From contig JANQED010000115.1 of assembly GCA_028278545.1 (NCBI GenBank), forward strand, positions 124,001-188,000: 64,000 nt of DNA. The letters run 5' to 3'. The notes below the pieces were generated by a model, which saw only the letters and a list, made by a program, of their open reading frames with translations, did not search any database and was not told where the DNA came from. This document shows, one piece after another, positions 19,972 through 29,350 of the stretch. A program made the position numbers and the translations under genes. The stretch's first letter is position 1. The number at the start of each line of letters is the position of its first letter. The stretch comes from Anaerolineales bacterium. Its GTDB lineage: Bacteria; Chloroflexota; Anaerolineae; Anaerolineales; UBA11858.

Positions 19972-21213
19972 TTAGCGACTCAAAGTAGCGAACAAGCACT
20001 TCAGATATTCTCCCTCAGGAAATCCGATAGGGTGATCAATCGGGTGTCCGGTGCATTCGATATCGCCCAAAGGGCGACCGGCCAGTTGGGCTTCCTGGTG
20101 AATGGCGGCGAAAAAATCCCCCGGGGATACGCGGCTGGAACAGGAGGCCTGTACGAAGACCCCTCCGGGGTTGAGAACGCTGAGGCCCAGCCGGGTCAAG
20201 CGGCGGTATGCACGCAAGGCTTTGTTGGCCTCGGACAGGCTTTTAGCGAAAGAGGGCGGGTCGATGATCACCATATCATAACGCAGGCCGTCGGCGTGGA
20301 GCTGGGATGTGATTTCGAAGGCGTCTCCGACCACGGTTTTGTGTTCGGCACCGGCGATGGCAGGATGATCTTGGTTGTGGGCGAAATTCCTTTCAGCGGC
20401 CTGTAAAGCTGCGCTGCTGATGTCCACGCTGGTGACTGAACGGGCACCTCCTCGCGCGGCGTAGAGCGAGAATCCCCCGCTGTAAGCAAAGAGGTTGAGC
20501 ACAGATTTGCCATCCGCCAGTGATTCGACTCTGGCGCGGTTGTCGCGTTGGTCGAGGAAGAAGCCGGTCTTCTGGCCGTGTACAGGATCGACTTCGAAGG
20601 TCAGCCCGTTTTCCTTGAAGAGCACAGGGCCCTTGAGCGGAGGCCCCCAAAGGATTGTGCCATCCGCTAAACCATGGAGGTGCTCGGGATGGCGCGCTAC
20701 TTCACGACTGAGTCTCAATATGATCCGCTCAGGGGACAGATCAATCAATAGGGGCAGCAGATCACCTAAAAAGGAAATCCAGGCTGCGCTGTAGATTTTC
20801 AGCACCCAGGTTTGGGCGTAGGCGTCCAGCACTAATCCTGGCAATCCATCGTTCTCACCGTGGATCAACCTGTATCCGGTCGTTTCCGCAGGGAGTGCGG
20901 ATCGGATTCCACGCGCTTGCTCTATTTTCCCGGCAAGCCAATCCTGGTTGATGGGGGTGGGCTCTGTGTGCTGCAAAATCCGCACTCGAATCGGAGAGCA
21001 CGGGTCATACAAGCCAATTGCCAGGAAACGCTTCTTATGGTCGAAGACTACCGCCAGGTCGCCGGGTTTTCCGACGTGGCTTTGAGTGCGGATGGCGTTG
21101 TCATAGAGCCAGGGGTGTCCATCTCGAAGGGCGCGTTCCGCCGGACGGGTGACGCGTAAGGCGATGCGCTTCTCCGCTGGCACTGGCAGTGAGGCTAGGG
21201 TTTCGTCGAGCAC
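19972..21213 (-). CDS. Class I SAM-dependent rRNA methyltransferase, RlmI-like (PUA + MTase)
   Basis: N-terminal PUA-like segment (GHPWLYDNAI); KTGFFLDQRDNR, VLNLFAYSGGFSLYAARGGA, IDPPSFAKS. Confidence 0.9.
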   Translation of the reverse strand: MLDETLASLPVPAEKRIALRVTRPAERALRDGHPWLYDNAIRTQSHVGKPGDLAVVFDHKKRFLAIGLYDPCSPIRVRILQHTEPTPINQDWLAGKIEQARGIRSALPAETTGYRLIHGENDGLPGLVLDAYAQTWVLKIYSAAWISFLGDLLPLLIDLSPERIILRLSREVARHPEHLHGLADGTILWGPPLKGPVLFKENGLTFEVDPVHGQKTGFFLDQRDNRARVESLADGKSVLNLFAYSGGFSLYAARGGARSVTSVDISSAALQAAERNFAHNQDHPAIAGAEHKTVVGDAFEITSQLHADGLRYDMVIIDPPSFAKSLSEANKALRAYRRLTRLGLSVLNPGGVFVQASCSSRVSPGDFFAAIHQEAQLAGRPLGDIECTGHPIDHPIGFPEGEYLKCLFATLSR

Positions 21214-21216
21214 GTC

Positions 21217-21945
21217 TTAATCGGAGTCCTTTTCCAATATGGCAATATAAATCGATGTGTCCGAGTCGATGAAGCGGTCGATTCGCCAACCGGTGTCCGC
21301 AATGATTTGTTTCATTTCGTCTTTCGACACTATCAGGTAGTCCATCCAGGGAGATTTGTATTTGCGATGCCGCACCCGCAAGCGGATTTGGCCGGGCATC
21401 CGATCGCGCTGGCGGTTGAATTGGTGATAGGAAAGGTGATCGGGGTTCTCGGTTTGATAGGGGTCATTGCTCTCGGCGATGAGCGTCCCGCCCGGAAAGG
21501 TCAGATTGTGAAAGCGGCGTAGCAGCCGTTTGGCGCGTTGGGGATTGGCAAACAGGCCAAAATTGTTGCCCATCATCAGGATCGTATCGAAGGGTTCGAT
21601 GTGGCGGCTGATCTTGGTGATGGGCAGGAGGCGTGCATCCTTGACGCCCCGCAGCCGGCACAGTTCAATGGCTTTAGGCGAATTGTCAACGGCCGTCACT
21701 TCGAAACCCCTGGCTTGCAAATAGAGTGTGTGGCGGCCTGCCCCAGCACCGATATCCAGCACCCGGCCGTGGACATATTTCATCGCTTCTCGGTGGTGGT
21801 TGGGCCATTCTTCATAAGGGGCGAAATATGCGCTGATCTTGCCAGCAGAGATGAAGCCGTCATCACGTTCGATGATTTCCACTCCTTGTTTGTGGGTGTA
21901 GTAATCGATAAACTCATGCCCATAGGCGTCTTCAGAATCCTGCAC
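21217..21945 (-). CDS. Class I SAM-dependent methyltransferase
   Basis: VLDIGAGAGRHTLYLQARGFEVTAVDNS. Confidence 0.9.
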   Translation of the reverse strand: MQDSEDAYGHEFIDYYTHKQGVEIIERDDGFISAGKISAYFAPYEEWPNHHREAMKYVHGRVLDIGAGAGRHTLYLQARGFEVTAVDNSPKAIELCRLRGVKDARLLPITKISRHIEPFDTILMMGNNFGLFANPQRAKRLLRRFHNLTFPGGTLIAESNDPYQTENPDHLSYHQFNRQRDRMPGQIRLRVRHRKYKSPWMDYLIVSKDEMKQIIADTGWRIDRFIDSDTSIYIAILEKDSD

Positions 21946-22073
21946 GGTGTTCCTCCTACTTCTTCGTTGATCAGATATAATTCACACGGTCTGATCAGAC
22001 AAGGTGGCTTTTTACCCCAGGGCTTCTATATCTGGTGAACTGGTGGTGTACATATTTATATCATGGAGTTAGT

Positions 22074-22985
22074 ATGCCCGTTGAAGGACGAAGGAAATTA
22101 TCCCAATTCGAGGCCTGGATTTTAGCGATCCGCCCTAAGACCTTGTCGGCTGCCGCTTCGCCTGTGGTCATGGGGTCGGCATTGGCTTTTGTGGATGGTC
22201 AATTCGATTTTTTGCCGGCACTGGGCGCGTTGCTGGGATCGCTGCTGCTTCAAATCATTTCCAATGTCGCCAATGATCTATACGATTTCAAACGCGGCGC
22301 GGATGCCGGGGAGCGGTTGGGGCCGACGCGCGTTACTCAGGCTGGGCTGTTGACTCCGGAGCAAGTCCAGCGCGGCTTGATTGCCCTGATCGGGTTGACC
22401 GTAATCATCGGTATTTACCTGGTCCTTCACGCGGGATGGCCGATCCTGGTTGTGGGGTTGGCTGCCATTTTCTCGGCGATTGCTTACACCGGGGGGCCAT
22501 ACCCCCTGGCTTATCATGGACTGGGGGATATCTTTGTGTTTTTGTTTTTCGGCCTGGCTGCTACGGTGGGTACATATTATGTGCAGGTGGGATCGGTGCA
22601 GCCCCTCGTCTGGTGGATGGCTTGTGCGATGGGGCTGTTGATCGTGGCAATTTTGGTCGTCAACAATTTGCGGGATATCGAGGGCGACCGTTTGGCAGGT
22701 AAGCGTACCTTGGCAGTTCGGCTTGGAGCCAGAGGCACCCGCCTGGAGTATGTATTGTGTATCATCGGCGCTTATGCCATCCCAATTCTCGTATGGGCCT
22801 TTCATATGGCCTCCATTTGGAGCTGGTTGGTTTTTCTATCGACTCCGATGGCCTGGCGATGTATCAAGGCTATCTATACCGAGAGAGGACGTGCTTTGAA
22901 CAAGGCCTTGGCTGGTACGGGCCAGTTGGGGTTGGTGTTCGCGGTGCTGTTTTCCATCGGAATCATCACAGATACTTTATGGTAA
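22074..22985 (+). CDS. menA: 1,4-dihydroxy-2-naphthoate polyprenyltransferase (UbiA family)
   Basis: WILAIRPKTLSAAASPVVMGSA; NDLYDFKRGAD; NNLRDIEGDRLAGKRTLAVRLG. Confidence 0.9.
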   Translation: MPVEGRRKLSQFEAWILAIRPKTLSAAASPVVMGSALAFVDGQFDFLPALGALLGSLLLQIISNVANDLYDFKRGADAGERLGPTRVTQAGLLTPEQVQRGLIALIGLTVIIGIYLVLHAGWPILVVGLAAIFSAIAYTGGPYPLAYHGLGDIFVFLFFGLAATVGTYYVQVGSVQPLVWWMACAMGLLIVAILVVNNLRDIEGDRLAGKRTLAVRLGARGTRLEYVLCIIGAYAIPILVWAFHMASIWSWLVFLSTPMAWRCIKAIYTERGRALNKALAGTGQLGLVFAVLFSIGIITDTLW

Positions 22986-23065
22986 TATTGGGCGCAATGC
23001 TGTTTTCTTGACACGCAGAATTCTCTACGCTAGATTCAGCGCTTTGATTTGACGAGTAAGATATT

Positions 23066-23437
23066 TTGACAAAATCACGTTCACAACTCATGGTAGAACG
23101 CTTGCGTGATTTGCAAGCCTCCTCTCCCGAAATCGAGGCCTCGGCTGTCGTTAGTCTGGATGGTTTGACAATCGCCTCAGCCTTGCCCAAAGACGTGGAA
23201 GAGGATCGTGTTTCGGCCATGTCAGCGGCAATGCTCTCTTTGGGCGAACGCATCACTTCGGAGTTGGGGCGCGGGACGCTGGATCAGGTATACATCAAAG
23301 GAGAAGAGGGGTTTGTGATCCTGATGTCGATTGGTGAAGATGCAGTGCTTACGACCCTTGCGCGGGAGGATGCTAAACTAGGCTTGATCTTCCTGGATAT
23401 GCGTCGCGCCACGGATGATCTTTCCAAGCTGGTCTAA
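23066..23437 (+). CDS. Roadblock/LC7 domain protein
   Basis: MVERLRDLQASSPEIEASAVVSLDGLTIASALPKDVEEDRVSAMSAAMLSLGERI; TTG start or internal ATG at 23090. Confidence 0.85.
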   Translation: MTKSRSQLMVERLRDLQASSPEIEASAVVSLDGLTIASALPKDVEEDRVSAMSAAMLSLGERITSELGRGTLDQVYIKGEEGFVILMSIGEDAVLTTLAREDAKLGLIFLDMRRATDDLSKLV

Positions 23438-23448
23438 CGAGAAATGCT

Positions 23449-24132
23449 ATGGAATCTATTCCGAAAAGCGGATATTTTTTCCCAAATAAATTTGCTCTGA
23501 GCCTGATCGAGGCGCTTGAAGATATGATGGGGGAAAATGGTCTCAAAGCGGTATTGAATCTGGCGAACTTGACTGAATTGGTTGATAGCTTTCCTGGGGA
23601 CAATCTGAACAAAGAATTCGATTTCTCAGATGTTTCAGCGATTGGCCTGGCCCTTGAAGAGATATATGGTCCGCGAGGAAGTCGTGGTCTGGCCTTGCGG
23701 GCTGGGAGGGCTACCTTCGATAGTGCGCTAAAGAACTTTGGCGCTCTGGCTGGGGCCCGAGATTTGGCGTTTAAGGCTTTGCCTCTGGAAGCCAAGCTGC
23801 GCATAGGCTTACCGGCGATGGCAAGGATCTTTAGCCAAATGAGCGATCAGCTCTCAACGGTAGAAGAGCAGGCGAACGAGTTTATTTACACAATCCATCG
23901 CTGTCCGGTGTGCTGGGGTCGCAGCGGAGAGGACAACGCAGTTTGCTTTATCGCCGCAGGCCTTTTACAAGCTGGTCTGACATGGATCTCAGACGGCGAG
24001 GAATTTCGTGTTAATGAGTCGAAATGTCATGCCGCCGGTGATGAGGTCTGTGAGTTCGTTATCCAGAAAAGACCCACAGAAAGAATGGATAAAGGATCGG
24101 GTGGAGCAGAAATCGGAAATCCTGGTAGTTGA
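23449..24132 (+). CDS. V4R (4-vinyl reductase-like) domain protein
   Basis: C-terminal cysteine pattern HRCPVCWGRS...NAVCFIAAGLLQAGLTWI...ESKCHAAGDEVCEF. Confidence 0.82.
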   Translation: MESIPKSGYFFPNKFALSLIEALEDMMGENGLKAVLNLANLTELVDSFPGDNLNKEFDFSDVSAIGLALEEIYGPRGSRGLALRAGRATFDSALKNFGALAGARDLAFKALPLEAKLRIGLPAMARIFSQMSDQLSTVEEQANEFIYTIHRCPVCWGRSGEDNAVCFIAAGLLQAGLTWISDGEEFRVNESKCHAAGDEVCEFVIQKRPTERMDKGSGGAEIGNPGS

Positions 24133-24949
24133 GGACGATCTGGATGTGGCCGAAATGCTTGAAGCCTATTTCCGTGTTCAGGGGTATTCAGTGACGACGG
24201 CGAATTGGGGAGAAGACGCCGTCCAAGTATGCCAGAGTCAACATACTGATTTGGTCATCCTGGATATCCGTCTTCCTGATATCGACGGTTACGAAGTCGC
24301 CAGACGTCTGCGGAAAAATCGCCGGACGGAGAGTATTCCCATCATTTTTTTGACAGAGAAACGCGCTCGCGTTGACAGGTTGCAGGGACTTGAGTTGGGG
24401 GCCGACGATTATATTACCAAGCCATTTGATATTCAGGAGCTGCGTTTGCGAGTCCGCAATTCCTTGCAGCGTGTATCTCAAGACACCATCAATAATCCTG
24501 TGACAGGTTTTCCCGAAGGCGCCCTGGTCGATGAAAGGCTGACAGAATGTTTAGAGAGCGATGACTGGGCGCTGTTGTCCATCTCTCTGGAAAACCTGGA
24601 TGCATTTCGAAATGATTATGGATTCATCGCTTCCGATGATGTCCTGCGCGCTGTCAGTTTGATGGTTCACAACGCCGTGCGCAAAGTTGGCAGCACATCA
24701 GATTTCATCGGACACATAACTGCCACGCAGCTGGTCGTGGTTACGACCCCTGGTTCGTTCATCGATTTAGGTGAGCGCATTCGAGCGCGTATTGAACAAT
24801 CGTTGGACTATTTTTATCCTCTCAAAGATCGCGGTAAAACAGAAGGTCTCAGCAAAAGGTTGGGGCTAAAAATGGGAGCGCTCTTGCCGAAACATGCCCC
24901 CTTCACCGACCTGGAGGGTTTGAAAAACAAGCTGACTGAGCTTCGATGA
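24101..24949 (+). CDS. Response regulator with C-terminal degenerate GGDEF-like domain
   Basis: GTG start VEQKSEILVVEDD overlapping V4R gene; receiver LVILDIRLPDIDGYEV, GADDYITKPFD; GGDEF position reads GHITATQLVVV. Confidence 0.85.
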   Translation: MEQKSEILVVEDDLDVAEMLEAYFRVQGYSVTTANWGEDAVQVCQSQHTDLVILDIRLPDIDGYEVARRLRKNRRTESIPIIFLTEKRARVDRLQGLELGADDYITKPFDIQELRLRVRNSLQRVSQDTINNPVTGFPEGALVDERLTECLESDDWALLSISLENLDAFRNDYGFIASDDVLRAVSLMVHNAVRKVGSTSDFIGHITATQLVVVTTPGSFIDLGERIRARIEQSLDYFYPLKDRGKTEGLSKRLGLKMGALLPKHAPFTDLEGLKNKLTELR

Positions 24950-25016
24950 AACGTTTTATATCCTGAATCGTCGTTGGGATGGTGATCTGCCGCCATCCCA
25001 AATCGCGCAAGAATTC

Positions 25017-25778
25017 ATGCAACCTACAATTGTTATCCCAACCTACAATGAGTTCGATAATTTGCCTAAGATTGTCGCTGCATTATTTGATTTGCCGCTG
25101 CCCAAGTTGAAGATATTGATCGTCGATGATGGCAGTCCAGATGGCACAGGTGATTTGGCCGACGATTTAGTCAGCCAATACCCTTCTCGAATAACCGTTA
25201 TCCATCGAACTGGGAAGTTGGGTTTGGGCACCGCTTATCTCCAAGGATTCCAAAAGGCATTGGAAGATGGGGCGGATTACGTGGTCCAAATGGATGCAGA
25301 TTTTTCTCATCCGCCGCAAAAGATCGTTGAGTTTGCCGAAGCCATGGAACAATATGATGTTGTTTTGGGATCTCGCTATGTTCAAGGGGGGCAACTAGAT
25401 GAAGATTGGCCGTTGTGGCGTAAGGCATTATCCTTTTTTGGTAATTATTATGCTCGTTTGATTCTAAATACGTCTGTGCTTGATGTCACTGGGGGTTTTC
25501 GGATGTGGCGGCGAGAGACGTTGATGCGTATGCCGTTGGAAAGAGTGCGCTCCAACGGATATGCATTCCAGATTGAGACGATCTATCTTGCCTCCCGCCT
25601 GGGATACAAGATCAAAGAGATCCCCATCTATTTCGCCGAGCGCAATATGGGGGAGTCAAAAATGTCCCTTCGAATTCAACTAGAAGCTGCCTTTAGGGTC
25701 TGGCAAGTACGCAATGCCTATCGCGATCTAAAGCCTATCGTTTCCTCCGGGCCTGCAACCCATGATCTCTCTTTATGA
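25017..25778 (+). CDS. Polyprenol-phosphate mannosyltransferase-like GT2 glycosyltransferase
   Basis: VIPTYNEFDNLPKIV, IVDDGSPDGTGDLAD, VVQMDADFSHPP, VLGSRYVQGG. Confidence 0.92.
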   Translation: MQPTIVIPTYNEFDNLPKIVAALFDLPLPKLKILIVDDGSPDGTGDLADDLVSQYPSRITVIHRTGKLGLGTAYLQGFQKALEDGADYVVQMDADFSHPPQKIVEFAEAMEQYDVVLGSRYVQGGQLDEDWPLWRKALSFFGNYYARLILNTSVLDVTGGFRMWRRETLMRMPLERVRSNGYAFQIETIYLASRLGYKIKEIPIYFAERNMGESKMSLRIQLEAAFRVWQVRNAYRDLKPIVSSGPATHDLSL

Positions 25779-25913
25779 GATTGCGCGGTTTGACGCAATT
25801 CTGGCGAAACAGTATAATCGCTTTGTTACCCCAAAATATGGACTGGAGCGGATTACAAACTGGGCAGTTTGACTTATTTCTGAATATCTGAGTGAAGTAG
25901 CGGACAATTTCAC

Positions 25914-26729
25914 ATGGCCTTAAAGGGCAATCTTCGTGATTTCTCGATCAATCAGCTCCTAAATCTCATCAACTTGGCTCAAAAGACTGGCACCTTAGTC
26001 GTAGAGGGACCGAGTGATTCTGCTTGGGTGTCTTTTCGTGAGGGGAAATTAGCCTATTCCAAGATGGGTTCGGAAGAGGATGATTTAGCTACCGTTCTGC
26101 ATCGTTCCCGGAAACTCTCGAAATCACATTTCAATACGATCAAAGCACGCGCTGCCAATATGAGTGACAAAGAGCTGGGGCTGCTCTTGATCAATGCCAA
26201 TTACCTTTCTCAAGAAGAGATTCTGGACAGTTTGAGGTCTGAGTTTGTTGGTATTCTGCATCGCATATTCACATGGGTGGAAGGGAACTTCCGTTTTGAA
26301 GATGGGGTAATGCCTTCGGATGGCAAGATCACCCTTCAGATTGGTCTGGAGAACATCATCATCGATGGCACACGCCGCCTCCGGGAATGGGAACAACTCC
26401 AAGATGAGATTCCCAGCCTGGATATCGCCTTGCGGTTCACTGATCGGCCTGGAGCAGATATTCGGAAAGTCAATCTGAGCGTGGAAGAGTGGCGAGTAGT
26501 TTCCTATATTGATCCCAAGAACACTATCAAGCAGATTGCTGACACGATAAAAATGAACGATTTAGAGATTCGACGAGTTGTATATGGATTGCTTCAGGCG
26601 GGATTAGTTGAACTCGTTCGTCCGGAGGGAGTGGTATTTGAACGGAAGAAGCCTTCTTTCCCGGTTACAGATGCGGAGGAGCAGAAATCATTGGTAAATC
26701 GGATTATCAACCGGATTCGTTCACTTTAG
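25914..26729 (+). CDS. DUF4388 domain protein
   Basis: MALKGNLRDFSINQLLNLINLAQKTGTLVVEG...WVSFREGKLAYS. Confidence 0.85.
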   Translation: MALKGNLRDFSINQLLNLINLAQKTGTLVVEGPSDSAWVSFREGKLAYSKMGSEEDDLATVLHRSRKLSKSHFNTIKARAANMSDKELGLLLINANYLSQEEILDSLRSEFVGILHRIFTWVEGNFRFEDGVMPSDGKITLQIGLENIIIDGTRRLREWEQLQDEIPSLDIALRFTDRPGADIRKVNLSVEEWRVVSYIDPKNTIKQIADTIKMNDLEIRRVVYGLLQAGLVELVRPEGVVFERKKPSFPVTDAEEQKSLVNRIINRIRSL

Positions 26730-26783
26730 TTTTCTGACGAGAGCAGACACCTGTAGTTCTCTCAGCATTTGAGGCATGCAATT

Positions 26784-27323
26784 ATGCAAACGGTAAAAAT
26801 GGTGGTCACAGGCCCATTCAATTCAGGAAAAACTGAGTTCATCCAGACCGTCAGTGAGATCGACGTTGTCGCCACTGAGCGGAAAATATCTTCCGAAGCT
26901 GAGCGGATCAAGGAAACGACCACAGTTGCTATGGATTTTGGCCGTATCACTGTGGATGATAATCTGGTGCTCTATCTATTTGGTACGCCGGGGCAGAAAC
27001 GCTTCGATTTCATGTGGGAGATATTGTCGGAAGGGATGTTGGGTTTCATTGTTATGGTGGACAGTGCGCGTCCCGAGACATTTCGAGAAGCCCGGAGTAT
27101 TTTAGAAACCTTCCGCGCTTATGCGCCAACACCTTATGTAGTAGCCGCGAACAAGCAAGACCTCGACGACGCCTGGTCGGTTGATGATATGCGCATTGCC
27201 TTGCGTCTTGATCCTGAGATCAAATTTCTCCCTTGTGTGGCTCTAGAAAAGGAATCTGTTAAGGGCGTATTATTGGAGTTGCTCTACAGCATTCTAGCCG
27301 AGATGGAGGCTGGAGAGTTCTAG
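26784..27323 (+). CDS. Small Ras-like GTPase (MglA/Rab-like)
   Basis: P-loop GPFNSGKTEFI, FGTPGQKRFDFMW, AANKQDLDD (NKxD). Confidence 0.88.
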   Translation: MQTVKMVVTGPFNSGKTEFIQTVSEIDVVATERKISSEAERIKETTTVAMDFGRITVDDNLVLYLFGTPGQKRFDFMWEILSEGMLGFIVMVDSARPETFREARSILETFRAYAPTPYVVAANKQDLDDAWSVDDMRIALRLDPEIKFLPCVALEKESVKGVLLELLYSILAEMEAGEF

Positions 27324-27386
27324 ACACTGTATGTGGGGAAAGGCTTGTTTATCTACAGCAATTCATCGTTTTCTGGATAAAGCATC

Positions 27387-28016
27387 GTGAACTTTCAGAC
27401 TAAACAATTTTGTGGTCCAAATATGATGGGGCGGATCGTTTTACTTGGGGTAGAAGATGTTCTTGGTCGTAACGGGCTGGAGAAGGTCCTGAATCTGGCA
27501 GATTTGTCTGAGGTTGTTGGAAGTTTGCCGGAAGCAAGCTTTGATCGCCAATTCGGTTTTGATCGTTTAAGCCGTATCATGTTATGCATTGAAAGGTACT
27601 TTGGCCCCCGTGCTGGTCGTGGGATAGCACTGAGGTTGGGGAGAGCTTGTTTCAAACGTGCCTTGCGCGCATATGGCCCAAGATTAGGGGTCAACGATAT
27701 GTCTTTTCGATTGTTGCCTCTATCCACAAAGTTGAACAAAAGCTCTGAGGTTTTTGCCAACATGGTCAATAAACATACCGACCAGGAAATATATCTTGAA
27801 GAAGGTGATGACAAAATCTGGTGGCATATTGAGCATTGCCCAATTTGTTGGCAGCGCAAAACGGAGTCTCCCGCCTGCCACCTGGCTGTAGGGTTTCTTC
27901 AAGAAGCACTTTATTGGGTTAGTGGTGGAAAAAGCTTTCGAGTTGAAGAAACTGCCTGTATTGCTCAGGGGAACCCCGTATGTACAATTGAGATCAACAA
28001 AGTGCCCTTGGGCTGA
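27387..28016 (+). CDS. V4R domain protein (paralogue of 23449..24132)
   Basis: Conserved with first copy: GLEKVLNLADLSEVV, YFGPRAGRGIALRLGRA, HCPICWQR...PACHLAVGFLQEAL...ETACIAQGNPVC. Confidence 0.82.
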   Translation: MNFQTKQFCGPNMMGRIVLLGVEDVLGRNGLEKVLNLADLSEVVGSLPEASFDRQFGFDRLSRIMLCIERYFGPRAGRGIALRLGRACFKRALRAYGPRLGVNDMSFRLLPLSTKLNKSSEVFANMVNKHTDQEIYLEEGDDKIWWHIEHCPICWQRKTESPACHLAVGFLQEALYWVSGGKSFRVEETACIAQGNPVCTIEINKVPLG

Positions 28017-28422
28017 TTTGTGCAAAAGTCATTATCAGATGTGGGGCGGAAAGCCCATTTTGGGGTTTATACTTACTGGCAAAATAAACTTCCTTCGTGT
28101 ATTTCCTACCCCAATATTTACCTGAAGCCCATGGGACTACCTTTGCTGCCACTGGCAAACAGATTAGAGTTGATTGCATGGCTCTTGACAGCCGAGCATA
28201 TGTTAGAATTGCCTGAAAAGATGGCGTACAACGAATTTGTTCAAGTTGCTCGTCTGCCTGGGCGTTGGACGCAAAGATGCTGAGCCTGGGAGCCTCTGCA
28301 CCCATAGTTGGGGAAGGTGGAATAGTGATAACAAAACCCGTAGATGTGCCCGTGACAACCGATGGTGCAAATATGATCTCAGCAGTGTTATCTCTATCCC
28401 CGGTGTTCTTCGTGAGTATCCG

Positions 28423-29310
28423 ATGAGCAAACACCGCTTGCTAATCGTCGAAGACGATTCGGACACCTCTAATATGCTCCGCGTCTATTTTGCAGGTCAA
28501 GGCTATCAGGTACTTGTGGCCTCTCGTGGATCCGTAGCCTTGGAGAAGACCCGGCAAAACTTACCTCATCTGATTATCTTGGATATCATGCTCCCAGACA
28601 TCGATGGTTATGAAGTCTGTCGGAAGCTTCGGATGAACACGCGTACTGGTCATATCCCTGTGATTTTCCTGACTCAGAAAAATGAGCGGGGCGACCGTTT
28701 GCAAGCTTTAGAGTTGGGTGCAGACGATTACATTACCAAGCCTTTTGACATCGAAGAACTAAAGCTCAGGGTGCAAAACGTCATCGCGCGTGCCGAGCGT
28801 GAACGCCTCACTGATCTGCGTACCGGGTTGCCATCGGGGCACTTGATCGAAGATCACCTCCGACGCATCATGCACAGCGATGACTGGGCATTAATGGATA
28901 TTCGTATCAATCACTACCAGTCGTTTAAAGAAAAGTATGGTTTTGTGGCGGCGGATGATGTGCTGCGACTTACAGCCGCGCTTCTCAATGAGGTTATAGA
29001 TGAACGGGGCACCCCAGACGACTTCATCGGCCACGCAGGTGGCGATAATTTTATCGTTATCTCCACCAAAGAGAGCGTCTTGGAAATACGGGATGAGGTC
29101 AAAGCCCGCTTCGGTGAAGAGATACTTGTGCACTATAGCAGCATAGACCGCGAACAAGGCTATATGGCGATGATGAATGATTCTGGTGAGCATGAAAATG
29201 TTCCTCTGATGAATTCGGCTATTGGGGTGATTTCTGCTACTGATTACCAATTTGCGGATATCAGGGAGATTACGGAAAGGGCTGTAGAAGCACGCCGTTT
29301 AAGTAGCTAA
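28423..29310 (+). CDS. Response regulator with degenerate GGDEF-like domain (paralogue of 24101..24949)
   Basis: MSKHRLLIVEDDSDTSNMLRVYF...LIILDIMLPDIDGYEV; GHAGGDNFIVI in GGDEF position. Confidence 0.88.
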   Translation: MSKHRLLIVEDDSDTSNMLRVYFAGQGYQVLVASRGSVALEKTRQNLPHLIILDIMLPDIDGYEVCRKLRMNTRTGHIPVIFLTQKNERGDRLQALELGADDYITKPFDIEELKLRVQNVIARAERERLTDLRTGLPSGHLIEDHLRRIMHSDDWALMDIRINHYQSFKEKYGFVAADDVLRLTAALLNEVIDERGTPDDFIGHAGGDNFIVISTKESVLEIRDEVKARFGEEILVHYSSIDREQGYMAMMNDSGEHENVPLMNSAIGVISATDYQFADIREITERAVEARRLSS

Positions 29311-29350
29311 TCACCTGGTTCTCTCTCCGCACGTGAGAGTTCTGGATTTT

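Noticed and set aside
28020-28283. 87-aa ORF between V4R2 and RR2
   Set aside because: TTG start, no SD, no domain; treated as intergenic and reported only as an unexplained gap.
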